A stretch of DNA of 64,000 bases from CAINVV01 sp964528535 (GTDB taxonomy: Bacteria; Bacteroidota; Bacteroidia; Bacteroidales; Prolixibacteraceae). The stretch lies in NCBI GenBank assembly GCA_964528535.1, contig CAZGSQ010000003.1:1-64000 (forward strand), written 5' to 3'. The notes below the pieces were generated by a model. That model saw only the letters and a program-made list of their open reading frames with translations. It was not told the DNA's origin and ran no database searches. Each line of letters opens with the position of its first letter. Position 1 is the stretch's first letter. A program made the translations under genes and the position numbers. Positions 53,122 through 62,179 of this stretch are shown piece after piece.

Positions 53122-53346
53122 TTAGATATTTGCCATTTTGTTGTCATCAACATATTCCAAAATATCACCAGGTTGACAGTCCAATGCTTTGCAAATTACT
53201 TCCAAAGTACTAAAGCGGATCGCTTTAGCCTTTCCGGTTTTTAAAATGGAAAGATTGGAAAGTGTCAAATCAACTCGTTCAGAAAGCTCGTTCAGGGAGA
53301 CTTTGCGTCTGGCCATCATCACATCAAGATTTACAACAATTGGCAT
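53122..53346 (-). CDS. XRE-type regulator (YozG-like)
   Basis: 74 residues, a single helix-turn-helix of the Cro/C1 type (MMARRKVSLNELSERVDLTL, then LSILKTGKAKAIRFSTLEVI). This short form usually occurs beside DUF2975 membrane proteins, as here: its ATG is 3 bp after the DUF2975 gene stop. Convergent with hicB, 9 bp apart. Confidence 0.9.
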   Translation of the reverse strand: MPIVVNLDVMMARRKVSLNELSERVDLTLSNLSILKTGKAKAIRFSTLEVICKALDCQPGDILEYVDDNKMANI

Positions 53347-53349
53347 GGC

Positions 53350-53904
53350 TTAAACGGTCAGATCGTTTTCTTCCTGAATTTCAATTCCTCTCTTAAAAAT
53401 CTGGGCAATGACAAAAAGTGTCACACCCATAAACAACCATACATCCGCGCCACCCAAGCGCATGTATTGTATTTCAGGCATTTTTACACCAAGACTTTCC
53501 AACCACCGGGCATAGTTACCCCCCCAAAAAGAGAAGATGCCAATGCCCAAAGACAAATAGGATACTTTAAAAATAAAACTTCCCATTTCTCTGGTGAATG
53601 GCTGAGACATATTTAATCTCTTGTCGTGTAGAACTTTTACAATCAGGTAAAATAACAATGCCCTCATAATTGCTACAATACTCATCAGCAACGTTTCAAC
53701 GAAAAAATATCCGGGATCGTATTTAAAAAGAGCAGTCAAATCAACTTCCTTCCATAGAAATTGGGCACCAACAGGTTTGAGTACCAATGTAAAAATGCCA
53801 TTGAATACAATACCTCCGGCCTCAGTAGCAACTCCTACAAATATGATCCACGAAAAGACATACAACAATTTAAGCATTTGACTTGTGCTAATTTTAATTT
53901 CCAT
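53350..53904 (-). CDS. DUF2975 membrane protein
   Basis: 184 residues with four predicted helices (for example LLYVFSWIIFVGVATEAGGI and VWLFMGVTLFVIAQIF) and the C-terminal EIQEENDLTV typical of DUF2975. Function unknown; with the XRE gene it forms a conserved two-gene unit that may sense a membrane signal. Confidence 0.88.
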   Translation of the reverse strand: MEIKISTSQMLKLLYVFSWIIFVGVATEAGGIVFNGIFTLVLKPVGAQFLWKEVDLTALFKYDPGYFFVETLLMSIVAIMRALLFYLIVKVLHDKRLNMSQPFTREMGSFIFKVSYLSLGIGIFSFWGGNYARWLESLGVKMPEIQYMRLGGADVWLFMGVTLFVIAQIFKRGIEIQEENDLTV

Positions 53905-54123
53905 TGTGTTTGCATTTTAAAATTTAAGTTGCAATTATAATAAATATTTATTGTTTATCAATAATTATTTACCTTTTAGCAAAATTATTTTGTATTTTTT
54001 TAGGAATTTGATTTTTCATTGGCTAAAAGGACACTTCAGAAGATGGGAAGACCTTTCAATTTGCAATTCGACTCTCCCCATTTCACACACACTTTTTCGC
54101 AAAGTCAACCCCTGCAACAACAA

Positions 54124-55347
54124 TCAACCTTCCTCTTTCCTCACCGCCTTCGGGAGAAATGCCACAATCACCGCCCCTGTCAATGCCAATCCGATCAGAA
54201 AAACAAAACCTGTTGCATAGCTTTTTGTAGCCACGTCGTAAAAATGTCCGACAAGCATGGGAAAGAGAGATTCGGCGATGCCGTCGGCCACCAGGATGAT
54301 GCCCATGGTACGTCCAAGGGCGCGAATGCCAAACAGATCGGCGGCCATGAGGGGAATGATCATGTAGTCTCCGCCGAGCCCGATGCCGAAAATGACTGCA
54401 AATAGGTAGATCCTACCGGGGAAGTCGGGGAGCAGCAGCAATGGAATGGTGAGGCCTACGATCAGGTAGATCAGGATCATCACATATTTGCGGTTGACCA
54501 GGTCGGCCAGGAAGCCCATCAGCACCCTGCCTGCCAGGCTCGAGAACATCAGAAAAGACATGACTTGAGCTGCGTTGGATTGCGAATAGTCCAAATCACG
54601 CAGGTAGAGTTTCATGTGCTGCACAATGCTGCCAACCGCCCCGATGGAACACATGCTGCCGACGGCCAGCAGGTAAAAATTTGGATTGCGAAGGATGTTC
54701 CGGATTGAAACCACCTCGGCAGGTTTTGCCTTTTCGACCTGGTTACTGGAATTGTCTTTGATAAACCAGGCCATGGGGAAGGCGATCAGGATGATCAGGA
54801 CGCCAAGCGATGCCAAAGCCATATGCCAACCAAGATTTTTTTCAAGCCCGGCTGAAATCAGGGGAACCAGTGCCCCACCGGTACCGATTCCAAGGTAGGC
54901 TAGGCCCATTGCCTTGCCCCTGTTCCTGTCGAACCATCTGGATATCAGAACCTGACATGGAAGTGGACCGCCAAAAACATAACCCAGCGCATTAAAAATA
55001 TAGAAGAGGTAAAACATCCCCAAAGAACTTGACTGGCTGAGCCCGATTAATGCGACGCCGGCAAACAAGGTACCTGTCAGCATCAGTTTTCGTGGGCCAT
55101 AGGAATCGATCAGCCATCCGGCGAGGAATCCGAACAAGGGGGCAACCAGCAATTTTCCCAGGGCATTGCCAGAGGTGACCTCTGACCTTGACCATCCAAA
55201 CTCCTTGGTCATGAAATCATAAAAGAAAGGTGTGCCGTAAAGGGCAAATCCTACGATTGCAAACAAGGCCAGAAAAGCAGTCGCGAGAATGTAAGTTTGA
55301 GAACTGCGCTGGCGGTCTGTATGAGTTAATTGATTTGTTTCGATCAT
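54124..55347 (-). CDS. MFS transporter (OFA/monocarboxylate-like)
   Basis: 407 residues from ATG 55347 (MIETNQLTHTDRQRSSQTYI); the 37 codons upstream are Arg/Pro-rich and unlikely to be translated. About 12 helices. FFYDFMTKEFGWSRSEVT after helix 1 and SRWFDRNRGKAMGLAYLGIG are signatures of the oxalate:formate antiporter-like branch that moves small organic acids. Substrate unknown. Confidence 0.88.
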   Translation of the reverse strand: MIETNQLTHTDRQRSSQTYILATAFLALFAIVGFALYGTPFFYDFMTKEFGWSRSEVTSGNALGKLLVAPLFGFLAGWLIDSYGPRKLMLTGTLFAGVALIGLSQSSSLGMFYLFYIFNALGYVFGGPLPCQVLISRWFDRNRGKAMGLAYLGIGTGGALVPLISAGLEKNLGWHMALASLGVLIILIAFPMAWFIKDNSSNQVEKAKPAEVVSIRNILRNPNFYLLAVGSMCSIGAVGSIVQHMKLYLRDLDYSQSNAAQVMSFLMFSSLAGRVLMGFLADLVNRKYVMILIYLIVGLTIPLLLLPDFPGRIYLFAVIFGIGLGGDYMIIPLMAADLFGIRALGRTMGIILVADGIAESLFPMLVGHFYDVATKSYATGFVFLIGLALTGAVIVAFLPKAVRKEEG

Positions 55348-55572
55348 CTTTTCTATCGTTGCGCGTTGCGGGTTACAGGTTGCGGGTCGTTTGAATTTGC
55401 GGATGACTAAAAGCCTAAAGCCAACTTCCATCAGCCTTTTCGTGTCAATCTCTGCCACTAAGATAGGAGATTTACTAACAAGTTCAACCTGTCGACCTCT
55501 GATTCCCCACCAATAGGAGCGTCTTAATGTAGAGAAGTTATGCGAAATGGTGTTCGCTGATCAGTTGATATG

Positions 55573-56286
55573 CTATATAAAATTCTTGTTTAAGTACTCT
55601 TGAAATGTCTCTTTGTATTGGTCGCTTATCGGAATGTAAACTTTTCCATCAAACACAATCCTATTCCTTTCTATGACGGTAATTTTACTGAGGTTTACGA
55701 TATATGATCTGTGGACACGCATAAAATGCTGTGAATTAAGATTTTGTTCCAGTTGCTTCATACTAATCAATGACATAATCGGCTTATTTCCTGAGAGGTA
55801 AATCTTGACATATTCATTCATTGCTTCAATGTAATTGATCTCTTTAAGATTGATTCTAACGATCCTGTAATCTGAATGAAGGAAAAGAAACTCCTCATCA
55901 TTTTTTACCTGAACCGTTCCTGTCTGTTGTGTCTCAAACCAGGCTCTGGCCTTATTGGCAGATTTCAGAAAATCGGTAAAACAGATTGGTTTCAGTAAAT
56001 AATCAAGTGCATCGACCTTAAAACCTTCAAGGGCATAGTCTGCATAAGCCGTTGTAAAGATCACTTTTGGAGGATTGACAAGTGTCTTTACAAAATCCAT
56101 CCCATTTAAATCCGGCATATTAATATCCACAAACATCAGGTCTATTGGTTCATTCTTCAAGACATCCGTGGCAAATAATGCACTTTCCAGAAGTGAAACA
56201 TTTTCCAGAAATGGAATTTTCTGAATATAGGACTCCATCTGCCTCAAAGCCAATGGCTCATCGTCTATTACAATGCATCTGATCAT
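55573..56286 (-). CDS. LytTR response regulator
   Basis: 237 residues: receiver domain (1-120) with phosphoacceptor Asp54 (DLMFVDINMPDLNG) and Thr/Lys switch residues (FTTAYADYALEGFKVDALDY), then a LytTR DNA-binding domain (about 140-235, HFMRVHRSYIVNLSKI). Its start overlaps the kinase stop by 4 bp (ATGA type), so the two are one operon. Confidence 0.95.
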   Translation of the reverse strand: MIRCIVIDDEPLALRQMESYIQKIPFLENVSLLESALFATDVLKNEPIDLMFVDINMPDLNGMDFVKTLVNPPKVIFTTAYADYALEGFKVDALDYLLKPICFTDFLKSANKARAWFETQQTGTVQVKNDEEFLFLHSDYRIVRINLKEINYIEAMNEYVKIYLSGNKPIMSLISMKQLEQNLNSQHFMRVHRSYIVNLSKITVIERNRIVFDGKVYIPISDQYKETFQEYLNKNFI

Positions 56287-57431
56287 ATTGGAATAGATAG
56301 GTTAATTGTAGAAAAAAAATCATTTTCAATGATATCCAGCTGATAATCATTCCCGTAAAGTAATCTCAAACGCTTTCTGATTGTATCAATTGCGACTCCG
56401 CTATAGTCTTCTGACTGCGAACCATTTGTCTTACTCTTCTTTACGGTAAAGAGCAGTCTTTTATCTCCAACTTCCATTGCAATGCTAATAAATGAGTTGT
56501 CCTTGTAACTGATTCCATACTTAAACGCATTTTCAACCAAGGGGATGAAAAGAAATGGATGAATGGGTTTATCCGGCAGATTACCTGGAAGGTCAATTGT
56601 AATTTTTACCCTTTCGCTCAATCTGAGATTCATCAGCCTTACATAGCTCTCAATAAATTCAACCTCCCTTGCTATTGAAGAATCCAGAGTATTGGTTTCA
56701 GGAAGGAGATATCGCATCATTTTTGAAAGCCTGATAATGGCAGACTTAGCTTCCTCAGAATTAATATCCACAAGAGCGTGGATATTGTTCAGGGTATTCA
56801 TAAAAAAGTGGGGACCGATCTGATTACGAAGAAGCAAAAGTTGATTTGCCACATTTTCCTTTTCGAGCAATGACTTCTCCTGCATAACTTTCGACCACCT
56901 TAACGTCCCTCTCAAGCCGGTATCAAAACCAATTAGCAGGATGGAAAGCACAAAAAAATTTGCATATGCGGGAACGGGTTCCGATTTCCCTTGCTTGAAC
57001 GGCATCATCATATCAGCTCCTCCTTGCCTCGTAGGAGGTGGAGGTCTAGGTACATCTGGAGGAGGAAGGTCCGGCTGAGTTGTATGAAGTTCAATTGGTG
57101 GATTGGCATTTGTCTTGCCATTTTCGAGCAAAAAAATTGTTACGGCAAGCAAGCAAATAAAGCCAAAAACAGCTACCAAAAAGGACAAGATTCTCCCTTT
57201 AAAAAGTAATCTGGGAACGAAATACAATCTGTTGAAAAGGAGTAAGACCGATAATGGAATCAGCGTTTTGAACTGATTCAAAACGCTTTCCATGAGGGGC
57301 TTTTGATTGTCTTCCGTGAACAGGATTGGTATAATCAGCAAAACTATCCACACGAAAGCAATCAGGAAAATTTCAGTAATCCGGATTAATTTCCTTTGAT
57401 CCATCCTATTTTTACTCCTAAGGATATCCAT
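56283..57431 (-). CDS. LytS-type sensor histidine kinase
   Basis: 382 residues. Four membrane helices; a Pro-rich loop (DLPPPDVPRPPPPTRQGG, about 121-138) lies between helices 3 and 4. The His_kinase domain has the phospho-His208 in LRNQIGPHFFMNTLNN, and an ATP-binding domain follows (FIPLVENAFKYGI). Start at 57431; ATG 57404 is also possible. Partner of the LytTR regulator downstream. Confidence 0.93.
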   Translation of the reverse strand: MDILRSKNRMDQRKLIRITEIFLIAFVWIVLLIIPILFTEDNQKPLMESVLNQFKTLIPLSVLLLFNRLYFVPRLLFKGRILSFLVAVFGFICLLAVTIFLLENGKTNANPPIELHTTQPDLPPPDVPRPPPPTRQGGADMMMPFKQGKSEPVPAYANFFVLSILLIGFDTGLRGTLRWSKVMQEKSLLEKENVANQLLLLRNQIGPHFFMNTLNNIHALVDINSEEAKSAIIRLSKMMRYLLPETNTLDSSIAREVEFIESYVRLMNLRLSERVKITIDLPGNLPDKPIHPFLFIPLVENAFKYGISYKDNSFISIAMEVGDKRLLFTVKKSKTNGSQSEDYSGVAIDTIRKRLRLLYGNDYQLDIIENDFFSTINLSIPI

Positions 57432-57482
57432 TATGAAATGACTCAGATAAATTATTAAGTAATTTTTATTACGAAAAGCAAT

Positions 57483-58772
57483 CTATTTAAACATGAAATC
57501 TGTATTGATAATCGCCGGCATGCTGATCGGTTGAGAATAGAGAAATGCTCCGGTTGGCGCAACATAGCCCAGGCTGTTGGAAAGGGCAAGCACTTTGGCT
57601 TTCTGTTCAGTTGTCAGAGAGTTATAGATTTGTGAAAAATTGGTTGCATAATAGTAGCTAAGCATTCCGTCCAGTTCTCCATATCTTTTTGACAAAGTGA
57701 TGACGGTAGATGAATCAGCGGCAGCAGTTGTCAGAAATTTACGCAGCTCCTTTGAAATATCAGTTCTTTTTTGGACAAGTTCTGTCAGTGCAGATCGCTG
57801 CAGTTCAACGATCCCTTTCATCTGGGCAGCTTGTTTGGTATCCAAAATGGCCAAAAGATTCTGGCCCGCATCGGCGGTCATCTTCTCATTGATGGTGTAG
57901 TTGGGATTTCCCATTGCGGGCCAGTCTTTCAGATAGAAAGATCCAAAATAAGTTCCATGGCGTTCCGGACAAAAATAAACATCTGATTCAACAGTTCCGG
58001 CATACCAGGCGTACATCTCACTGGCATAGGTCATGACGGCAACGTTGACATCTTGTTGCAGATTGAGGCCATCCAGTGGATTTGCTAGCGTGGCACTCCA
58101 GTTCCCAATGCCGTTAAGCTTCTTCAATGCGTCAAGTTTTGTTTTTTGAGCTGTTGTCATGGAGTTTATTACTGTTCCAAATAATTGGGCTCTGTTGTAA
58201 CTGATGAGTCCATCCACTCTATAAAGCTCGGCAGTGAAGGCCATTACTGCATCCATGCTCAAGCCAGAAGTCCCGGATGGAAGTTCCCTGTTTATCAATT
58301 GTCTGAAGGCCTTGCACAATGGAAACCTTTTGTACCCGAACGCATTGATTTGAGCGATTTGTTCTTTTGCTCTGGTTACAAACATTTCTATTTGAGCAGT
58401 TGTCAAAAGATTCAGCATATTGAATGCGATAATGGTCACAAAACTCGTATTGTGCCCGAGTTGGGTTGGGTCATTGTCACGAAGGTATTGGAATCCGCTA
58501 TAATCCGCAACTTTGCCTGGAGGCAGAAAAGTCTGTGATCCTAAACTCCCAGTCATGAAACCAAGGCCATCAAAAGCAATGGTATTACCCTGTGCTTCAT
58601 CAGAGATCGCTTGATCTAAAATATACTGGTCGCCTGAAGTAGAGCTGGTATTTGCAGGAGAGTTTGAAGAAACAGATGCCTCCTCAACAATAAGTTCATC
58701 CGGTGTACACTGGATAAAAAGTAGCATCAATAAGATTGCAATCAAAGGGTAATTAAAGTTCCTGGTTTTCAT
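57483..58772 (-). CDS. lipoprotein of unknown family with LTxxQ-like motifs
   Basis: 429 residues from ATG 58772 (MKTRNFNYPLIAILLMLLFI). Lipobox LLFIQC puts the acylated Cys at about residue 22. After a Ser/Thr-rich linker, the mature part is helical and contains three LTxxQ-like motifs (LTTAQIEMF, MTTAQKTKL, LTTEQKAKV), reminiscent of Spy/CpxP periplasmic chaperones, but overall family not recognised. It precedes the LytS/LytTR genes on the same strand with a 51-bp gap, so envelope sensing is a reasonable guess. Confidence 0.75.
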   Translation of the reverse strand: MKTRNFNYPLIAILLMLLFIQCTPDELIVEEASVSSNSPANTSSTSGDQYILDQAISDEAQGNTIAFDGLGFMTGSLGSQTFLPPGKVADYSGFQYLRDNDPTQLGHNTSFVTIIAFNMLNLLTTAQIEMFVTRAKEQIAQINAFGYKRFPLCKAFRQLINRELPSGTSGLSMDAVMAFTAELYRVDGLISYNRAQLFGTVINSMTTAQKTKLDALKKLNGIGNWSATLANPLDGLNLQQDVNVAVMTYASEMYAWYAGTVESDVYFCPERHGTYFGSFYLKDWPAMGNPNYTINEKMTADAGQNLLAILDTKQAAQMKGIVELQRSALTELVQKRTDISKELRKFLTTAAADSSTVITLSKRYGELDGMLSYYYATNFSQIYNSLTTEQKAKVLALSNSLGYVAPTGAFLYSQPISMPAIINTDFMFK

Positions 58773-59127
58773 GACTTTGAGATTAGTGATTATTAACAAT
58801 AACCAAATCTAGTTTCAGGAAGTTTCTTAATCAAATCAAATCAATAGTTCCGGAAAATGTTTATGTGGATGGATGCTATTTAACTGTCAATGAAAAACGG
58901 AAAATTTAGATTTTGAAATCAAACAACTCACTCATATTTACCGGTTCATGGGAACATGCAAAACTGACCCACACACTGAATCGAAAACCAACTGTTCAAC
59001 CTGCAACCGTTTTCTTGATCGCACCTGCAAGGTGCCTTGATTGGGAGCATACCTATGATTTTGGGGTTGCTAATGAGAAGCCAAACAATTGGAAACCTTG
59101 CAAAATGATTGAGGCAGCTCCATTCAA
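58773..59127. other. 355-bp intergenic region with promoter
   Basis: Contains the promoter of the lipoprotein gene (next entry). An unsupported 78-codon plus frame occupies the right part; otherwise nothing seen. Confidence 0.45.
58804..58835 (-). promoter_or_regulatory. Bacteroidota promoter of the lipoprotein gene
   Basis: On the minus strand TTTG (58832-58835, -33) and TAGATTTG (58804-58811, -7) are 20 bp apart, an ideal match; the ATG is at 58772. Confidence 0.7.
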
Positions 59128-60579
59128 TCAATGGGAACTGATCAAATAAGAGTTCAGTACCTCATTGTTTTTGTGTTGAGAATCAATACTTGTTTGCAGG
59201 TAATCTACTGTTGCGATGCTTCCCTTTAATGTTACCCTTAAATAGCCTGGTGCGTTTATTATTGTACCAGCCTTGTATCCATATTCAATGGCTGAGTTAA
59301 TATTCCCATATCTCATACTTCCCGGTTGGGGTATTACCTGGTAAACGATTCCATCCATTTTCTGACTGGCAAATACATGGTCATGTCCATGAAAAATAGC
59401 ACTGACTTTGTATTTTACCAACAATTCATGAATCGGTTCATCCCATCCAGGACGATGAGAAAAAAATCCATTGGTGCTATCTGAATTTAATCCACCCCAT
59501 TCAAAAAACCTCGCGGCTTCAATACCTCCGCGTGCAACTCCATTGGTGTCGGCCCCTCCTACAAGGTTATGAATAAATACAAACCTCAATTTCGATTTGC
59601 TTTTCTGGAGAGTTGTTGTCAACCAATTGTATTGCTCATTCCCAAGTGTCCTTTCCCAGGGATCCCTATTGTCAGAAGTAAACCGGAAAGGATCAAGGAC
59701 AATAAACAACGCATTGCCCCACTCCCAGGAATAGTAGTTCTCAGTATGTCTGCCGTTTTCCATCTTTCCCTCATTCCCTGTGTAAAAACCATCAGGATAT
59801 GGATTGAAATAGTATTTCTCCCTTGTCGAAGTAGCCCAAGAGGTCATATTGTCAGCACTATTCCTGTTGATTTCTTTACCTGATTCTCCATCATGATTTC
59901 CCAAAACGAGAAATAACGGTGATGACCCGCATACCAACCCAAAGTAGTACCGTTGAGCGATATATTGTTTAACCGACTCCCTGTAATCCTTCTTGTATTT
60001 ATCAGTCATCCAGGTATCCCCCAGATCGATCAGAAAATCTGCGGAATCTAAAGCCATGTTTTGGAGAGTTCTGGTATAGATTTGGGTGCTTGTATTTTCG
60101 TCCAGGTGGGAATCTGCCTGAACGATGAATGTAAAGCCACTTCTTTCAGATCGTTGTGTTTGAAAAAAATAAAGTTCCGATGAAAATAGTTGATCAGAAC
60201 CTGATTTGGTGTAATGAAATCGGTAATAATATCTATGATTCGGCAGAAGCTGTTTAATCTCAACTGTTTGAGCCATCTCTTCATTGAATCTGGTTTTGGG
60301 AGACACAAAATTGAGTTTCTTTGGATCTAGTCCATAAAAAATTTGGCCAATCAATTGTTCGCCGGGGAAAATACTGATCGTAATAGAATGATTGGTTGGC
60401 CTGCTTAAGACAATATCAAAAGCCCGTGCAGGAACCTCTGTATGAAAAATGGCAGGTGGCCTGCTATTCCCATTGACTTCTTTTTTGTTTTGTGCAAATG
60501 CAAAAACGTGTAGCAAAAGAAGAAGCAGAAACAATCCCATTGTATTTTCGAAGAAAAATGTTCTATCCTTTCTATCCAT
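59128..60579 (-). CDS. exported metallophosphoesterase (purple acid phosphatase-like)
   Basis: 483 residues. Signal peptide (TMGLFLLLLLLHVFAFA), an N-terminal fibronectin-like domain (about 45-150), then a calcineurin-type phosphoesterase with QADSHLDEN, LIDLGDTW, VLGNHDGE, FIHNLVGG and HGHDHVFAS metal motifs. Hydrolyses phosphate esters outside the cytoplasm. A paralogue is encoded upstream, 11 bp away (next entry), so they are cotranscribed tandem duplicates. Confidence 0.9.
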   Translation of the reverse strand: MDRKDRTFFFENTMGLFLLLLLLHVFAFAQNKKEVNGNSRPPAIFHTEVPARAFDIVLSRPTNHSITISIFPGEQLIGQIFYGLDPKKLNFVSPKTRFNEEMAQTVEIKQLLPNHRYYYRFHYTKSGSDQLFSSELYFFQTQRSERSGFTFIVQADSHLDENTSTQIYTRTLQNMALDSADFLIDLGDTWMTDKYKKDYRESVKQYIAQRYYFGLVCGSSPLFLVLGNHDGESGKEINRNSADNMTSWATSTREKYYFNPYPDGFYTGNEGKMENGRHTENYYSWEWGNALFIVLDPFRFTSDNRDPWERTLGNEQYNWLTTTLQKSKSKLRFVFIHNLVGGADTNGVARGGIEAARFFEWGGLNSDSTNGFFSHRPGWDEPIHELLVKYKVSAIFHGHDHVFASQKMDGIVYQVIPQPGSMRYGNINSAIEYGYKAGTIINAPGYLRVTLKGSIATVDYLQTSIDSQHKNNEVLNSYLISSH

Positions 60580-60590
60580 TGGACGAGCGA

Positions 60591-62096
60591 TTACTTGATT
60601 GTATAACTATAAGTGCTTTTTGAATCATTTGTCAGCATCGGACTCTCTTTCAGATATGATTTTACATAATCCACTTTTACCTCCTTCGCACTTACATTGA
60701 CAAACAGGAATCCGGAATTTGGTAAAATTACTCCAGATGCATAGGCATCCCTGTTGAAAGCCGTATAAGTATCATCCGCCGGATTAGGAACAGACTGGTA
60801 AATAATTCCATCCAGCTCCTGCCTTGCATATAGGTGGTCATGACCCTGAAAGAAAATGGTCACTCTATTTTTAACCATTAACTGGTGAATTGGCATCTTC
60901 CATTTGGGTCTGTACTTGTCAAACGCCCAGGTTCCACTTTGGTCATACGCACCCCATTCATAAAGTTTGGCAACTTCCACTCCGCCTCTTCCGGTTCCTA
61001 GTACATGGTGAGAAAAAACAAATTTAAATTTTGCTCTGCTTTTCTTCAAGGTGTTTTTCAGCCAATTGTATTGTTCATCACCGAGTGTAATCCCCCATGG
61101 GTCTTTTCGATTAGTCTTTTCCCTTGATCCTGGTTGATTGTCAACCGGGATTTCAGAGTGCCAGTAAGGATCGATAACCACAAACAAAGCATTGCCCCAT
61201 TCGAAAGCATAATAATCCTTTAGATAGCCAATGTGGGTAACGCTGTCCTTATCCCCACCATAGAAATCGCTTGGATCGGGCAGAGGAAAGTACTTTTTCC
61301 TTGCATTGGCTGCGAATACAGCAGCATTATTTTCCTTTCCGTTCAGCAGATATTTGGCTGATTGTTCGTGGTTCCCGTTTACCAGAAACAGGGGAGGCAT
61401 TCCTACGGTATTTCCAAGCCAAGCCCGTTGAGTAAGGTAGACTCTTTCAACTTTCTCTTTGTCTGCCTGGTTACCAAGCATGAGCCTGTCAATGCTGAAA
61501 TCATCCCCCATCAAGAAATAGAAATCAGGTCTTTTTTGTTTAACACTATCCAAGGTTTGAAGGTAGAGCAATGGGTTAAACATTTTTCCTTCCCTTTCGG
61601 GATGAGAATCCCCCTGCACTCCAAAAGAGAAGGTTTCGTTGTATTTTTTTTGTGTTGAGAAACCTGAGATCCTGGTTTGACTTAATCCGGTTTTCTCTGG
61701 CAAACGAAAATTAAGGCTAAAGTTATAGGAAGTATTGGATGCCAGGTGATTAAGTGTGATACTGATAGGTTCGCCGTCAATTGACTTGTAAACAGTTGTT
61801 TTATTTTTCTTCTTGCTATTGATCTTTGAGTATTCTATGAATGCTTCACCATCTCTCTCCAGGATGACACTGGCAGTTATGGAACTGGAGGTAGGAGATC
61901 CCAGCACTATATTACCATTCACAACCACTGGCAAAGGTGATTTGAAGGTAATATTGTCTGTTCTCCCGTCCATATTATTCCTGATTTTCTGGCTATTCTT
62001 ATCCTTTTTTTGGGTAAAAGAAAGATTGGCGAAAAAAAACTGAAGAAAAATACAGAGAAATATACCCTTAAATTTGCAGGGAATTCGATGTTTCAA
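60591..62096 (-). CDS. exported metallophosphoesterase, tandem paralogue
   Basis: 501 residues. The start appears to be TTG at 62094-62096: there is no in-frame ATG before the signal sequence (GIFLCIFLQFFFANLSFTQ), and the frame closes just upstream. Motifs parallel the next gene: VQGDSHPERE, LMGDDFS, LVNGNHEQS, FSHHVLGTG, QGHDHLYAR. The second motif has GDD, with Phe after it, instead of GDTW. Both genes likely arose by duplication; order in the operon is this gene first. Confidence 0.85.
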   Translation of the reverse strand: MKHRIPCKFKGIFLCIFLQFFFANLSFTQKKDKNSQKIRNNMDGRTDNITFKSPLPVVVNGNIVLGSPTSSSITASVILERDGEAFIEYSKINSKKKNKTTVYKSIDGEPISITLNHLASNTSYNFSLNFRLPEKTGLSQTRISGFSTQKKYNETFSFGVQGDSHPEREGKMFNPLLYLQTLDSVKQKRPDFYFLMGDDFSIDRLMLGNQADKEKVERVYLTQRAWLGNTVGMPPLFLVNGNHEQSAKYLLNGKENNAAVFAANARKKYFPLPDPSDFYGGDKDSVTHIGYLKDYYAFEWGNALFVVIDPYWHSEIPVDNQPGSREKTNRKDPWGITLGDEQYNWLKNTLKKSRAKFKFVFSHHVLGTGRGGVEVAKLYEWGAYDQSGTWAFDKYRPKWKMPIHQLMVKNRVTIFFQGHDHLYARQELDGIIYQSVPNPADDTYTAFNRDAYASGVILPNSGFLFVNVSAKEVKVDYVKSYLKESPMLTNDSKSTYSYTIK

Positions 62097-62179
62097 CTGA
62101 ACTAAATTAGTGATATACTGTGAAAGACATTTTCAGCTACCTGGATTGTCCTTTGAAGGCTCTGACTGCTAAAAAACTG

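Noticed and set aside
58913..59149. 78-codon plus-strand frame convergent with the phosphoesterase gene
   Set aside because: Overlaps the end of a well-supported gene, has no promoter or family similarity I can see; could be real but is not supported.
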